Source of the DNA: an uncultured Pelagibacteraceae bacterium
Lineage (GTDB): Bacteria; Pseudomonadota; Alphaproteobacteria; Pelagibacterales; Pelagibacteraceae
Reading direction: 5' to 3'
Assembly (NCBI GenBank): GCA_902538445.1
Contig: CACBFE010000001.1
Span: 1 to 64,000 of the forward strand
Length of the DNA: 64,000 bases
Of the stretch, positions 44,963-54,990 are shown piece by piece (position 1 is the first letter of the stretch; every line of letters starts with the position of its first letter). A model generated the notes under the pieces. The model was not told the DNA's origin. It ran no database searches and saw nothing but the letters and a program-made list of their open reading frames with translations. Both the position numbers and the translations under genes were made by a program.

Positions 44963-46603
44963 TTGATGTTTGGCCTGAAAAGTGTCTACTTTTATTTGAT
45001 TGCATGTCAAATAACCTTAATTAAATTTTTTAAAAAATTATATTTTTTATCTAAAAATTACAATAAGTCTTTGGAGTCTAAAACTCCTCAACAAATATAC
45101 TATAACCCCAATCCTTTTTTATTATCTATAATTACATCTTACAGTAACCAATCTTTTAAAATTAGTGATCTAGATCCTAATATTTTTTGGTTGGAAGACA
45201 AAAAAAAAGACTCCGAGCAAATGCATAATTTTTTTTGGCTTAATCTCATAGATAGAAAAACAGACCATACAAAAATAAAAAAAATTATTTATGTATGGAT
45301 GTTAAAGAATTCAAAATATAGAACAAAAATATGGGAGACCACAACTCTAAGTGCAAGAATTATAAGTTGGATATTAAATATAGATATTATTTTAAATAAT
45401 AGTACATTTGAGTTTAGAAAAAATTTTTTAAATTGTATTATAAGCCAGACTAATCACTTAAAAAAAAATATTAGATTTGAAAAAAATCTTTCTAAGAAAA
45501 TTGAAATCTTAACAGCAATTATTCTAACTGGTCTTGTATTTAAAGAATATAAAGAGAATTTTGATATTGGCATTAAAGAGCTAGAGACACTAGTAAAAGT
45601 TTTTTTTGACAAAGATGGCTTTCCTTCATCAAGAAATCCAAATGATTTAATTTTTTTCACTAAATATTTCTTGTTCTGTAAAGAAATAATTAAGGATAGC
45701 CAAAAATACGTTCCAGAGTTTTTAGAGGATATTGTTGAAAAAAATCTTAATTGTATTCATTTTATTAAAACACCTGATGATCAGCTTCCTTTATTTAATG
45801 GGGCCACTTCTATTAAATTAAATCAAATTGAAAAATATTTAGATAATTTTAAACCAAATATAAAAAATAATAACTTGGGTGGATTGTTTAAGATCAAGCA
45901 TAAGAATCATTTTTTACTAATGGATATTGATAAACCACCTAAAAAAAAATTTTCAAAAACATATCAATCTGGGCCTTTATCATTTGAGTATTTTTTAGAT
46001 GGAATAAAGATAATTACTAACTCAGGATTTGGATGCCATATTTCAAAAAAAGCAGAACTACTCAGCAGGCTTACAGCTTGTCAATCAACTTTAACAGTTA
46101 ATGATACCTCAATAACAAAATTTGAAAAGAATGAATTAATTATAAAGGTTTTTGGAAATTCAATTAAAGACAGTTTTAAGTTTTTTGATATAGATTTAAA
46201 AGATAAAGGTCATCTTATAGGATGCTCTGCTTCAAATAACGGTTATGAAAATAAGTTTGGATGCACTCATAAAAGGGAAGTTTATTTAGATAAAGAAAAT
46301 AATTATCTTAAAGGCACAGACCATATATTTAAATCAAAAGATGGATACCCAATAAGGTACGCATTTCGATTTCACATAAATCCTAAACTCAACGTAGTCA
46401 AAACTATGAGTGGAAATAGTGCTTTAATTCAAATCTCTAAAAATAAATCTCTTATCTTTAGTATTAAGGATGAAAATTTGGAGATAGAGAAAAGTGTATT
46501 TTTAGGTGAAAAAAAAATAATAGATAGTGCTTGTATAACAATAAGTGGTAATTTAGTTAATAAAAATAAAATCTTTAATTGGGTAATTAGGAAAAATATT
46601 TAA
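44963..46603 (+). CDS. Heparinase II/III-like protein
   Basis: 546 residues with an alpha-helical N-terminal half and beta-rich C-terminal half. FSKTYQSGPLSFEYFLDGIK and ITNSGFGCHI correspond to the heparinase II/III core. Found between rpe and purH in many alphaproteobacteria, so it is probably a housekeeping envelope or polysaccharide enzyme rather than a real heparinase. No classical signal peptide, although the first 25 residues are hydrophobic. Activity not known. Confidence 0.85.
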   Translation: MMFGLKSVYFYLIACQITLIKFFKKLYFLSKNYNKSLESKTPQQIYYNPNPFLLSIITSYSNQSFKISDLDPNIFWLEDKKKDSEQMHNFFWLNLIDRKTDHTKIKKIIYVWMLKNSKYRTKIWETTTLSARIISWILNIDIILNNSTFEFRKNFLNCIISQTNHLKKNIRFEKNLSKKIEILTAIILTGLVFKEYKENFDIGIKELETLVKVFFDKDGFPSSRNPNDLIFFTKYFLFCKEIIKDSQKYVPEFLEDIVEKNLNCIHFIKTPDDQLPLFNGATSIKLNQIEKYLDNFKPNIKNNNLGGLFKIKHKNHFLLMDIDKPPKKKFSKTYQSGPLSFEYFLDGIKIITNSGFGCHISKKAELLSRLTACQSTLTVNDTSITKFEKNELIIKVFGNSIKDSFKFFDIDLKDKGHLIGCSASNNGYENKFGCTHKREVYLDKENNYLKGTDHIFKSKDGYPIRYAFRFHINPKLNVVKTMSGNSALIQISKNKSLIFSIKDENLEIEKSVFLGEKKIIDSACITISGNLVNKNKIFNWVIRKNI

Positions 46604-46605
46604 CA

Positions 46606-48156
46606 ATGAATTTGAAAGTAAAAAACGCTTTAGTATCAGTTTCCAATAAAGAAAATTTAGTCTCGCTCCTTAAAACTTTAAATAGATTTAAAATCAATAT
46701 TATAAGTTCGGGTGGCACATACGCTTATATAAAAAAATTAGGTTACAAATGCACTGAATTATCAAAATATACAGGCTTTAAAGAAATGCTGGATGGAAGA
46801 GTTAAAACTCTTCATCCCAAAATACACGCGGGTATTCTTCATGATAGACAAAATAAAAAACATAAAAATGAAATGTCGAAACAAAATTTCCCGCCGATTG
46901 ATTTGATAGTGGTTAATTTTTATCCATTTCAAAAAATTGTAACTAATACAAAAAATTCAAAACAAATAATTGACAATATAGATATAGGTGGTCCTACTAT
47001 GGTTAGAGCTGCTGCAAAAAATTTTAAAAACGTAACTATAGTGACTAACAAAAATGACTATGAGTCCCTAATTAAAGAAATAGAAACCTTAAAAGGAAAA
47101 ACTTCTTTAAAATTCAGAGAGTTGATGTCCTCTAAAGCATTCGGTCTAACTGCATATTATGATGCTATGATTGCAAATTGGTTCAATTCAAAACTCAAAA
47201 TTGAATTTCCAGAAAGAAAAACAATTTTTGGAAGAAAATTACAAAAATTAAGATACGGAGAGAACCCGCACCAACAAAGCTCTATATATGTAAATGACTA
47301 TAATGATAAACAATTGGGTTTTACTCAAGTTCACGGAAAAGAGCTTAGTTATAATAATTATAATGATATGTTTGCATCATTAGAGATTTTAAATTCGTTA
47401 AAAAAAAACACAGGCACTGTTATAATAAAACATGCTAATCCGTGTGGAGTTTCAGAAAATAAATTACCGTATATTTCTTTTCAAAATGCTTATGCATCAG
47501 ATCCAATAAGTGCTTTTGGTGGTGTCATTGCTTGTAATTATAAGATCAATAAAAAAATTGCTAACGAAATTAATAAAAATTTTTTAGAAGTTTTACTTGC
47601 GAAGGGATTTGACGAAGATTCTTTAAAAATATTAAAAAGGAAAAAAAACTTGCGTATTATTGATATTTCTAATTTTAAACATAATAGTCCTACTTCAATT
47701 AAATTATTTGATGGATCATTCTTGATACAATCCAAAAATAATATCGTATTAGATAAAACAAAATTAAGATGTGTTACTAAATTAAAGCCTAATAAAAAAG
47801 AAATAGCTGAAATTCAATTTGCTTTCAATATCTGTAAATATGTAAAATCTAACGCGATAGTATTGTGTAATAATTTTTCAACAATAGGAATTGGTGCAGG
47901 ACAGTCAAGCCGATTAGATAGCTGTAAAATTGCAGTACAAAAAGCAAAGCAGTTTCAATCCACAAAAATTAAAAATTCTATAGCAGCATCAGATGCTTTT
48001 TTTCCTTTTGCAGATGCAATAAATATACTCATAAAGGCTGGAGTAAAAACTATAATTCAACCGGGTGGATCAATTAGAGACCAGGAGGTTATCAATGCAG
48101 CTAATAAAGCAAAAATTAAAATGTTTTTTACTGGCATAAGACACTTCAATCATTAA
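46606..48156 (+). CDS. purH: Bifunctional AICAR formyltransferase / IMP cyclohydrolase
   Basis: Last two steps of IMP synthesis. N-terminal MGS-like cyclohydrolase domain (GRVKTLHPKIHAGIL, DIGGPTMVRAAAKN), C-terminal formyltransferase (KHANPCGVS, GIGAGQSSRLDS, AASDAFFPFADAI). 516 residues. Overlaps convergent phhB by 4 bp. Uses 10-formyl-THF made by FolD. Confidence 0.97.
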   Translation: MNLKVKNALVSVSNKENLVSLLKTLNRFKINIISSGGTYAYIKKLGYKCTELSKYTGFKEMLDGRVKTLHPKIHAGILHDRQNKKHKNEMSKQNFPPIDLIVVNFYPFQKIVTNTKNSKQIIDNIDIGGPTMVRAAAKNFKNVTIVTNKNDYESLIKEIETLKGKTSLKFRELMSSKAFGLTAYYDAMIANWFNSKLKIEFPERKTIFGRKLQKLRYGENPHQQSSIYVNDYNDKQLGFTQVHGKELSYNNYNDMFASLEILNSLKKNTGTVIIKHANPCGVSENKLPYISFQNAYASDPISAFGGVIACNYKINKKIANEINKNFLEVLLAKGFDEDSLKILKRKKNLRIIDISNFKHNSPTSIKLFDGSFLIQSKNNIVLDKTKLRCVTKLKPNKKEIAEIQFAFNICKYVKSNAIVLCNNFSTIGIGAGQSSRLDSCKIAVQKAKQFQSTKIKNSIAASDAFFPFADAINILIKAGVKTIIQPGGSIRDQEVINAANKAKIKMFFTGIRHFNH

Positions 48157-48491
48157 TTAATTTTATCAATTTTTGCAGCTAATATAAAATCACTTTCCGC
48201 AAGTCCTTTGATTGCATGAGTAAAAATTTTTATTTTGCAATAGCCCCAACCAAATGAAATATCTGGGTGATGATTTTCTGCTTCAGCTAAATTGCCTACG
48301 TTGTTTACAAATTTTTGACTTTCCTCAAAATTTTTAAATTTAAAATCCTTAATTAAATAAAAGCTTTTATCATCATTACTTTTTACTTCCCAGCCATCAA
48401 CTTTTTTCAAGTATTTGTGAATTTCACTAGTGTCAAATGGTGGAATATTTCCTTCGCATGGCACACATTTTTTTTTTGATAAATCACTCAT
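48153..48491 (-). CDS. phhB: Pterin-4a-carbinolamine dehydratase
   Basis: 112 residues from MSDLSKKKCVPCEG. The AENHHPDISFGWGYCKIKI region and THAIKGLAESDF are the active-site and dimer motifs. In other bacteria it recycles the pterin cofactor of phenylalanine hydroxylase. The open frame continues upstream to 48542, but those codons are the tRNA-Gly gene, so I start at 48491, only 6 bp after the tRNA 3' end; the two are likely cotranscribed. Confidence 0.92.
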   Translation of the reverse strand: MSDLSKKKCVPCEGNIPPFDTSEIHKYLKKVDGWEVKSNDDKSFYLIKDFKFKNFEESQKFVNNVGNLAEAENHHPDISFGWGYCKIKIFTHAIKGLAESDFILAAKIDKIN

Positions 48492-48497
48492 AATTTC

Positions 48498-48572
48498 TGG
48501 AGCGGGCAAAGGGGTTCGAACCCTCGACCTTCTCGTTGGCAACGAGACGCTCTACCACTGAGCTATGCCCGC
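48498..48572 (-). tRNA. tRNA-Gly (anticodon GCC)
   Basis: Cloverleaf on the minus strand starting GCGGGCATAGCTCAG, D-loop AGTGGTA, anticodon stem TCTCG with loop TTGCCAA, T-arm with TTCGAAC, acceptor end TGCCCGC, discriminator T and an encoded CCA. All stems pair. It is the only tRNA recognised in the window. Confidence 0.97.
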
Positions 48573-48707
48573 ACAATTTAAATTATTAATTTAACCTTAT
48601 AAGACTTATAAAGCAAGAAATTGAATTTTATTAAGTAAATTAGCTTGTCTTCTAAACGAATTGCAAAACTAGATAGTTAATATCACTGTTTCAAACAAAC
48701 TTTTAAC

Positions 48708-51458
48708 TTAACACGTTCTTCCACCGTTACCACATTCTTCACCTTCTCCGTCTGCATTTGGATCTGCTCTAGACTCGTCTAATGCTCGTTGTGCGTCTGC
48801 TAGCGCCTGTTGTGCCTCTGCATTTGCTTGTGCTAATTCCTCTGATATTTCACCAGCAGCTGAATTAATTGCGTCTTGGACATCGGCCGCTGCTTGACTC
48901 GCAGAAGCAATATCTGCTTGTAGACCAGCTTCTGAAGCCACTGTATCCATTGCATCCAAATGAGCAGCAATATCAAATGAAGGATCCATAATTGCATCAA
49001 TTGAAGGAATGCCATCATTACTTAAGCCGACTGCGGCGTATGCCTCTGAAACCTTATTTGCAGCATCTAATATTCCTAATTCCTCAAAATATAATTGCAT
49101 ATCTATAACTTTACTATTACTCAAAGTCCTATTTGAAATTTCTAGATTAGAAATACTTTTGTCTTGGACCATTGTTTGAAAGTTTTTAATAAGCTCTACT
49201 TTCTTAACTTTTTCAGCTTTTTTTATAAATACGTCTATTGGCATAATTGGATTTATCGGAGTTGGTCTAACCGGTGGACTAATGACGAAACAGTCTTCGT
49301 TTACACAAATTTCTTTCGGTATATTATCTAAATCCTTTTTATTCTCTTTTATTACTTCACTAACAGCATCATTTGATTGATCTGCTATTTCATTTGTTGC
49401 TGCCTCTAATGAAATAAGGCTAATACTATAATTTAATTTCTTTGCTAAATTTTTGGATTGAATATCTTTAACTTGTATTGAGTTTAAAACTTTCATTGTT
49501 CTTTCAAATATTCTTGGGTCAACATAGTCACCTGCACCTAATTCATCCTCTCCGGTACCAAAACTAGCTGCAGCTAAAACCCTAGCTTTTTTTTCATCTG
49601 CTTGTTCTTTTGCTATTTTAGCTAATTTTATAACATTTAGAGGGGACGGTGAAACTATTAATGAAACTACGGTCAGCGGTGTATTAATTTCTTGATAAAT
49701 TTCTCCTGCGGTAAATTTTTTTTGAAAAACTTCTATTTGTTTATTTTTTTGTTCTTCTAAAAATTTATCGTAGAACATATTTCTACTTCCATCTGAAAAG
49801 AAATTATTCGTATACCCAGATCCTCCTACTTGAGCAAATACAAAAGCATTTTGATCAAGATCATTATCATCAGGAGCCAAAGTGGCTAAATTTGATCTAT
49901 CTATTTGTTTTTCTACTTGGCCTAGCAATTTATCTATCTTTCTATATGTTTCTACTGCATTAGTAATCTGTATTTTACTTTTAACATTTTTAGCTGGTAT
50001 TCCTCGTGACCTAGCATTGAGAGCGACTAGGTATGCATCATTTTGAAGATTTGAAATATTTATACTGCTCCACAAATTTATTTCATCTTGAATCTCTTTA
50101 TCACCTGCGCCAGAAATCATCATATGTCTGGCAGTTAAAATATTTTGAGATAATTCTGAATTTATCCCAGTTGATTTTATTATCTCTATCTCTTTATTAA
50201 TTTCATTAGTGCTATAGCCTAATTTGCTCATTGATTCCTCTATAAGGGAAACCCGGTTTTGAAGTAATTCGACTAAATTATCACTTGGTTCTTTAACTGC
50301 TACAACTTTATTGTCAGCAAATTTTGAAACATCCTCGAATTTAACAGTCTCAAATCCTAATTGCTTTAAGTTTCTATTTAATTTAAATATATTTAATCCT
50401 TGATTATTAATTTCAGCCATATCTGATAAGAGATTATTAATGTCTTTTTCTCTTTTATCTTTTATATTTTGAGTTATTCCAGACATTACGGTAGAAGCAT
50501 TTTTGCTTATTTTATTAATATCGACTTTCGAAAGATCGTTTGAATATTCTTTTGATAATTTGTTGCTAATGCTAGTTAATTTATTTTTAAGTACATCTAA
50601 ACCTAAGTTGTTAAGTAGTTGATTATTTTTTTGTGAATTTAATAATATGAAATCTGTTAAATTATTAATTTCTACTATGGCTTTATCGAAATTTTTTGCT
50701 TGAGCAATTTTTCCTTCAGGCAAAGAAGCTGCTGTTTTTTTTAACTTTGTATAATCATCTTTAAATTTTGTATATGGATCTTTTTTTAAATTTAATTCTA
50801 AATTAATTTTTTTTTTAATTAATTTATCATAAAATTTTTTTTCTTTTTCCTTTGAAATACTTGTTTTTAAGTTACTTACAATTGATATATATTTTTTAAT
50901 AATCTTTTTTCTTTTTTTTATTTCTTTATTTACTTTATTTTTTTTAGTTTCTCCTTGATTGAGAAAGTCTCCCATAATCCAATAATTTTCTATGACCTGC
51001 TCCGTACTTAGTTTCAAATCCATTCCTAAGCTTGATCTCATCTTTTTTCGCGCTTCATTAAGCTTGATTAAAGATGCTATATCTTTTTTATTGTTTTTAT
51101 TTGTGATGAATTCTTTAATTTTATCTTCATTATCTTTAAGTTTTTTTTGATAAAAAACCTCATACATGGCCATAGCGTGTAGTTGGGTGCCGGGGTATTT
51201 TTCTAAATAAGCCCCTTTTCTATTAAAAGCGATGATCATTTCCTTTGCTAAATTGTCTGCCGTACATGAAAATCCATTACAACCAGCTATAAATAAATTT
51301 TGCATGCCAAGTGGATAGTTTTTTGGCTCAATAAATTCTCCTAGCTCTTCAACTTTTTTAATAATAGATGTATTTTCTGTAATCTCCTCCGATTTTAAAG
51401 GAGAAAGGAGCACTAAGAATAATTTTAAAAAGAATATTATTTTTATAACTTTTTTCAT
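48708..51458 (-). CDS. Large secreted helical protein of unknown function
   Basis: 916 residues. Hydrophobic start MKKVIKIIFFLKLFLVLLSP with a likely cleavage near LKS-EE, then a mostly charged, helix-rich body with coiled-coil potential (Lys/Glu/Asn-rich, residues 100-420), a more hydrophobic middle (about 590-640), and an Ala-rich C-terminal helical region ending in an acidic Gly segment. Its six cysteines form three close pairs: 60/65 (CNGFSC), CVNEDC and the terminal CGNGGRTC, so disulfides in the periplasm are likely. A GGSGYTNNFFSDGSRN segment lies near residue 555. No family recognised. Flanked by tRNA-Gly and by surface-modification genes. Confidence 0.85.
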   Translation of the reverse strand: MKKVIKIIFFLKLFLVLLSPLKSEEITENTSIIKKVEELGEFIEPKNYPLGMQNLFIAGCNGFSCTADNLAKEMIIAFNRKGAYLEKYPGTQLHAMAMYEVFYQKKLKDNEDKIKEFITNKNNKKDIASLIKLNEARKKMRSSLGMDLKLSTEQVIENYWIMGDFLNQGETKKNKVNKEIKKRKKIIKKYISIVSNLKTSISKEKEKKFYDKLIKKKINLELNLKKDPYTKFKDDYTKLKKTAASLPEGKIAQAKNFDKAIVEINNLTDFILLNSQKNNQLLNNLGLDVLKNKLTSISNKLSKEYSNDLSKVDINKISKNASTVMSGITQNIKDKREKDINNLLSDMAEINNQGLNIFKLNRNLKQLGFETVKFEDVSKFADNKVVAVKEPSDNLVELLQNRVSLIEESMSKLGYSTNEINKEIEIIKSTGINSELSQNILTARHMMISGAGDKEIQDEINLWSSINISNLQNDAYLVALNARSRGIPAKNVKSKIQITNAVETYRKIDKLLGQVEKQIDRSNLATLAPDDNDLDQNAFVFAQVGGSGYTNNFFSDGSRNMFYDKFLEEQKNKQIEVFQKKFTAGEIYQEINTPLTVVSLIVSPSPLNVIKLAKIAKEQADEKKARVLAAASFGTGEDELGAGDYVDPRIFERTMKVLNSIQVKDIQSKNLAKKLNYSISLISLEAATNEIADQSNDAVSEVIKENKKDLDNIPKEICVNEDCFVISPPVRPTPINPIMPIDVFIKKAEKVKKVELIKNFQTMVQDKSISNLEISNRTLSNSKVIDMQLYFEELGILDAANKVSEAYAAVGLSNDGIPSIDAIMDPSFDIAAHLDAMDTVASEAGLQADIASASQAAADVQDAINSAAGEISEELAQANAEAQQALADAQRALDESRADPNADGEGEECGNGGRTC

Positions 51459-51539
51459 AGAGTTGTATTATATAAATTTTGTAGTTTTGTTCAAAGCCTA
51501 TCCTTATAATGTTTTTGATGTTACATATTAAAACCTAAA

Positions 51540-52205
51540 ATGATAAAAGAAAAACTCAAAAGAGGGTCGGTTCCTTACAAATTATACTTATATTTTAATA
51601 TTTTTATCAGATATTATTTTTTCTATCGAAACAGAAAAACATTTTCGCAATTTGGGGAAGATTTATTTATAAAAAAATTTTTTGAGTATAAAAAAAAGGG
51701 CAAATATGTAGATTTAGGTGCTTTCCATCCAATGAGGTTAAGCAATACATATTTACTATATAAAAGTGGATGGTCAGGAACCAATGTTGATTTAAACCCT
51801 ATTACAATTGATTTATTTGATATAGCACGAAGTAAAGACAAAAATATATGTTGTTTGATTGGAGAAGCAAACGGTCTTCTAAAAGATGTATATTATGAAG
51901 ATTGGAGTGCAGCTAATAGCTTAACCGAAAATGAGAATCTTAAAGATAAAAAGCAAATGAGAACACGGACTTTTGAAGATTTAATAAATCATGACTTTGA
52001 TTTTTTGAATATTGACTTGGAGGGACATGATTATGAAATTTTAAGAACTATTAATTTAAAAAGGTATAATCCGATATTAATATGTATTGAAATATTAAAA
52101 AATTGTTCTGACAAAGAAAATATATTTAGGTTTATGCAGCAAAATAATTATATTTTTATAAAAAACCTTGGACCAAGTTATTTTTTCAAAAAAGAGTTAA
52201 AATGA
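51540..52205 (+). CDS. FkbM-family SAM methyltransferase
   Basis: 221 residues. GKYVDLGAFHPMRLSNTYLLY is the SAM-binding motif I region; MRTRTFEDLI, FDFLNIDLEGHDYEILRTI are typical FkbM. Such enzymes O-methylate sugars or polyketides. It is coupled by a 4-bp overlap to a glycosyltransferase gene, so it may act on the same surface glycan. Divergent from the large secreted protein. Confidence 0.88.
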   Translation: MIKEKLKRGSVPYKLYLYFNIFIRYYFFYRNRKTFSQFGEDLFIKKFFEYKKKGKYVDLGAFHPMRLSNTYLLYKSGWSGTNVDLNPITIDLFDIARSKDKNICCLIGEANGLLKDVYYEDWSAANSLTENENLKDKKQMRTRTFEDLINHDFDFLNIDLEGHDYEILRTINLKRYNPILICIEILKNCSDKENIFRFMQQNNYIFIKNLGPSYFFKKELK

Positions 52206-53023
52206 AAATTATTGATTGTTTTATGTACTTTGATGAGGATCACTTGCTTGAGATAAGACTTAATACATTAAATGATTTTGTAGATAAATTTGTAATTGTT
52301 GAAGCAAATTTAGATCATGCAGGTAATTTCAGAAAACCTCAATTTAATATGGAAAATTTTTCAAAATTTGAAAAAAAAATAAAATATATTCTCATAAAAG
52401 ATTTACCTGCTCATAATAATTTTTATAAAAAGAACTGGGGTCCTGCTTGGCGTAGAGAAAATTTACAACGAAATGCGCTTTCAAAAGGATATGAAGATTG
52501 TAATCCGGAAGATTTAATAATGATCTCGGATTTGGATGAAATTCCAAATCCATTAAAGATTTCACAATTCACCAATAAAAATAAATACGGATGTTTTGTT
52601 CAAAAAAACTTTCTTTATAAATTTAATCTTTTAAATGTAGATGAGCCAAAATGGTACGGTACAAGAATTTGTAGAAAAAAAGATTTGAAAAACCCGCAGT
52701 GGCTTAGAGAAATTAAAGCTAGAAAAATCCCTTTTTACAAATTTTATAAACCTAGGTTTGATATTTTTATTGAGGATGGTGGCTGGCATTTCAGTACTGT
52801 AAAAACTGTGAAAAATATTTATAAAAAACTTAATTCTTACGCAGAACAACAGTATAATAATGAAAAATTTAAAAATATTTCAACCATAGAAAAAAAGTTA
52901 AAAAATAAGCAAGATTTATTTGATAGAAAATATAAATATGAGACAATTAAAATTGACAAATCTTACCCAGACTTTATTTTAAAAAATAAAAATAATTTTA
53001 AAGAATTTATTTATGAAAACTGA
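52202..53023 (+). CDS. Glycosyltransferase family 17-like protein
   Basis: 273 residues. MKIIDCFMYFDEDHLLEIRL, VIVEANLDHAG, MISDLDEIPNPL (DxD-like metal site) and GGWHFSTV match GT17, the family of eukaryotic bisecting GlcNAc transferases with many bacterial members in surface-glycan clusters. Acceptor unknown. Ends 5 bp before the Lon-domain gene. Confidence 0.87.
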   Translation: MKIIDCFMYFDEDHLLEIRLNTLNDFVDKFVIVEANLDHAGNFRKPQFNMENFSKFEKKIKYILIKDLPAHNNFYKKNWGPAWRRENLQRNALSKGYEDCNPEDLIMISDLDEIPNPLKISQFTNKNKYGCFVQKNFLYKFNLLNVDEPKWYGTRICRKKDLKNPQWLREIKARKIPFYKFYKPRFDIFIEDGGWHFSTVKTVKNIYKKLNSYAEQQYNNEKFKNISTIEKKLKNKQDLFDRKYKYETIKIDKSYPDFILKNKNNFKEFIYEN

Positions 53024-53028
53024 TTATA

Positions 53029-53649
53029 ATGACAGATAAATTTCCAAATCAAATTCCAGTATTTCCTTTGAGTGGTGTTATCTATTTTCCAAAAACAAAT
53101 CTTCCACTTAATATTTTTGAAGAGAGATATTTAAATCTCGTCACTGACGCCTACAAAAATGATAAGCTTATGGGGATGGTGCAATCAAAAAGAGAGGGTA
53201 AAAGCGTTTATCAAGTTGGATGTCTAGGAAAAATAAGCGACTTTCAAAAGAGTAGGGATGGAAGAATCTTGATTAATTTAACTGGGATTTCTAGATTTAA
53301 AATATTAGAAGAAGTATCCAACAGTAAATTATATAGAGAATTTAAAGTTGATTATAAGAACTTTGAAAGTGATGTAAAAAATGAACCTTTTGAAATTGAT
53401 ACAGAATCTTTGATGAGTAAGACCAAAATATTTTTTAAAAGAAATGGGCTTTTGCTTAATTGGAAAGAATTTGAAAAATTAGATCAATTACAAAGAATTA
53501 ATACTTTAGCTATGATTGCACCAGTTACAAATGAGGAAAAACAAAAGATGTTAGAGGCGGTTTCTATAAAAGATAAGGTAAGAACCTTAGAGAGTGTTAT
53601 CAGTTTTTACTTGTATGACTCAAGCTTTAATAATCAGACAATTCAATAA
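53029..53649 (+). CDS. Lon N-terminal (substrate-binding) domain protein
   Basis: 206 residues, stand-alone LON-substrate-binding domain without ATPase or protease: IPVFPLSGVIYFPKTNLPLNI, FEERYLNLVTDA, GCLGKISDF, followed by a helical part. Common in alphaproteobacteria. Function unknown; perhaps an adaptor. It ends 2 bp from convergent rho. Confidence 0.9.
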   Translation: MTDKFPNQIPVFPLSGVIYFPKTNLPLNIFEERYLNLVTDAYKNDKLMGMVQSKREGKSVYQVGCLGKISDFQKSRDGRILINLTGISRFKILEEVSNSKLYREFKVDYKNFESDVKNEPFEIDTESLMSKTKIFFKRNGLLLNWKEFEKLDQLQRINTLAMIAPVTNEEKQKMLEAVSIKDKVRTLESVISFYLYDSSFNNQTIQ

Positions 53650-53651
53650 AA

Positions 53652-54926
53652 TTAGTTAGCAGTTTTATTCATTGAGACAAAAAAATCTGCATTATTTTTT
53701 GTGTTTTTTAATTTAGCAATTAAAAACTCTATTCCATCCATTGTTCCCATCGGACTAATAATTCTTCTAAGAACATTCATCTTAGCAAGGTCATCTTTTT
53801 CAAATAAAAGCTCTTCTCTCCTAGTGCCTGACCTTGTTATATCTAGTGCAGGATAAATTCTTTTATCTGCAACTTTTCTATCAAGAATTAATTCGGAATT
53901 TCCAGTTCCTTTAAACTCCTCAAATATTACTTCGTCCATTCTGCTACCAGTATCAATTAATGCTGTTGAAATGATAGTTAATGACCCTCCCTCTTCAACA
54001 TTACGTGCCGCACCAAAAAATCTTTTTGGTCTTTGCAGAGCATTTGCGTCGACACCACCAGTTAAAACCTTTCCTGAACTTGGTATCACTGCATTATAAG
54101 CTCTTCCTAATCTTGTTATTGAGTCTAATAGTATTACCACATCTTTTTTGTGCTCAACTAAACGCTTGGCTTTCTCTATTACCATTTCTGCAACAGCGAC
54201 GTGTCTTGAAGCCGGTTCATCGAAAGTAGAAGCAACCACCTCACCTTTTACAGATCTTTGCATATCTGTTACCTCTTCTGGTCTCTCGTCTATTAATAAA
54301 ACCATCAGGTAACATTCTGGATGATTGGCTGTAATTGATTGTGCTATATTCTGAAGAATTATAGTTTTTCCTGCTCTTGGAGGAGAAACTATAAGAGATC
54401 GTTGACCTTTACCAATGGGGCTCACTAGATCAATTAGTCTTGCAGTGTTGTCAGGTTTTTTTTCAACCTTGTTTGTTTCGACTTCTAGCTTTATTCTTTC
54501 GTTTGGATATAATGGTGTTAAGTTATCAAATGCAATTTTGTTTTTTCCTTTATCTGTCTCATCAAAGTTAATTTTATTTACTTTTAAGAGCGCAAAGTAT
54601 CTTTCTGCATCTTTTGGTCCTCTTATTTCTCCCTCCACTGAGTCTCCTGTTCTCAGACCAAATCTTCTAATTTGGCTGGGGCTAACATAGATATCATCGG
54701 GTCCTGGCAAATAATTAGACTCGATTGCTCTTAGAAAGCCAAAACCATCCTGTAATACTTCGAGTACGCCTGTAGCTGTAATCTGTTCATTTTTTTCAGC
54801 TAATTTTTTTAATATGGCAAAAAGTATTTCCTGCTTTCTTAAAGTGCTTGGATTTTCGATACCAAGTTTTTCGGCTTCGATGATTAGCTCTGCAGGATTC
54901 TTTTGCTTGAGTTCTTGTAAATTCAT
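53652..54926 (-). CDS. rho: Transcription termination factor Rho
   Basis: Hexameric RNA helicase. N-terminal cold-shock-like RNA-binding domain ([14 protein letters not shown]), Walker [40 protein letters not shown], and [12 protein letters not shown]. 424 residues, normal and without long insertions. Gene order rho-hemJ-hemH-hemE next to the origin is typical of alphaproteobacteria. Confidence 0.97.
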   Translation of the reverse strand: MNLQELKQKNPAELIIEAEKLGIENPSTLRKQEILFAILKKLAEKNEQITATGVLEVLQDGFGFLRAIESNYLPGPDDIYVSPSQIRRFGLRTGDSVEGEIRGPKDAERYFALLKVNKINFDETDKGKNKIAFDNLTPLYPNERIKLEVETNKVEKKPDNTARLIDLVSPIGKGQRSLIVSPPRAGKTIILQNIAQSITANHPECYLMVLLIDERPEEVTDMQRSVKGEVVASTFDEPASRHVAVAEMVIEKAKRLVEHKKDVVILLDSITRLGRAYNAVIPSSGKVLTGGVDANALQRPKRFFGAARNVEEGGSLTIISTALIDTGSRMDEVIFEEFKGTGNSELILDRKVADKRIYPALDITRSGTRREELLFEKDDLAKMNVLRRIISPMGTMDGIEFLIAKLKNTKNNADFFVSMNKTAN

Positions 54927-54990
54927 GGAATTGTTTAGATTAATAGAAATGTATTAAAAATATATGTCTTTTTTAAAAAAATTCAACCCC

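Noticed and set aside
48492-48542. Longer PhhB starting MPTRRSRV
   Set aside because: These codons are the antisense-free tRNA-Gly gene itself; the Arg/Pro-rich peptide is a known artefact of reading tRNA 3' ends.
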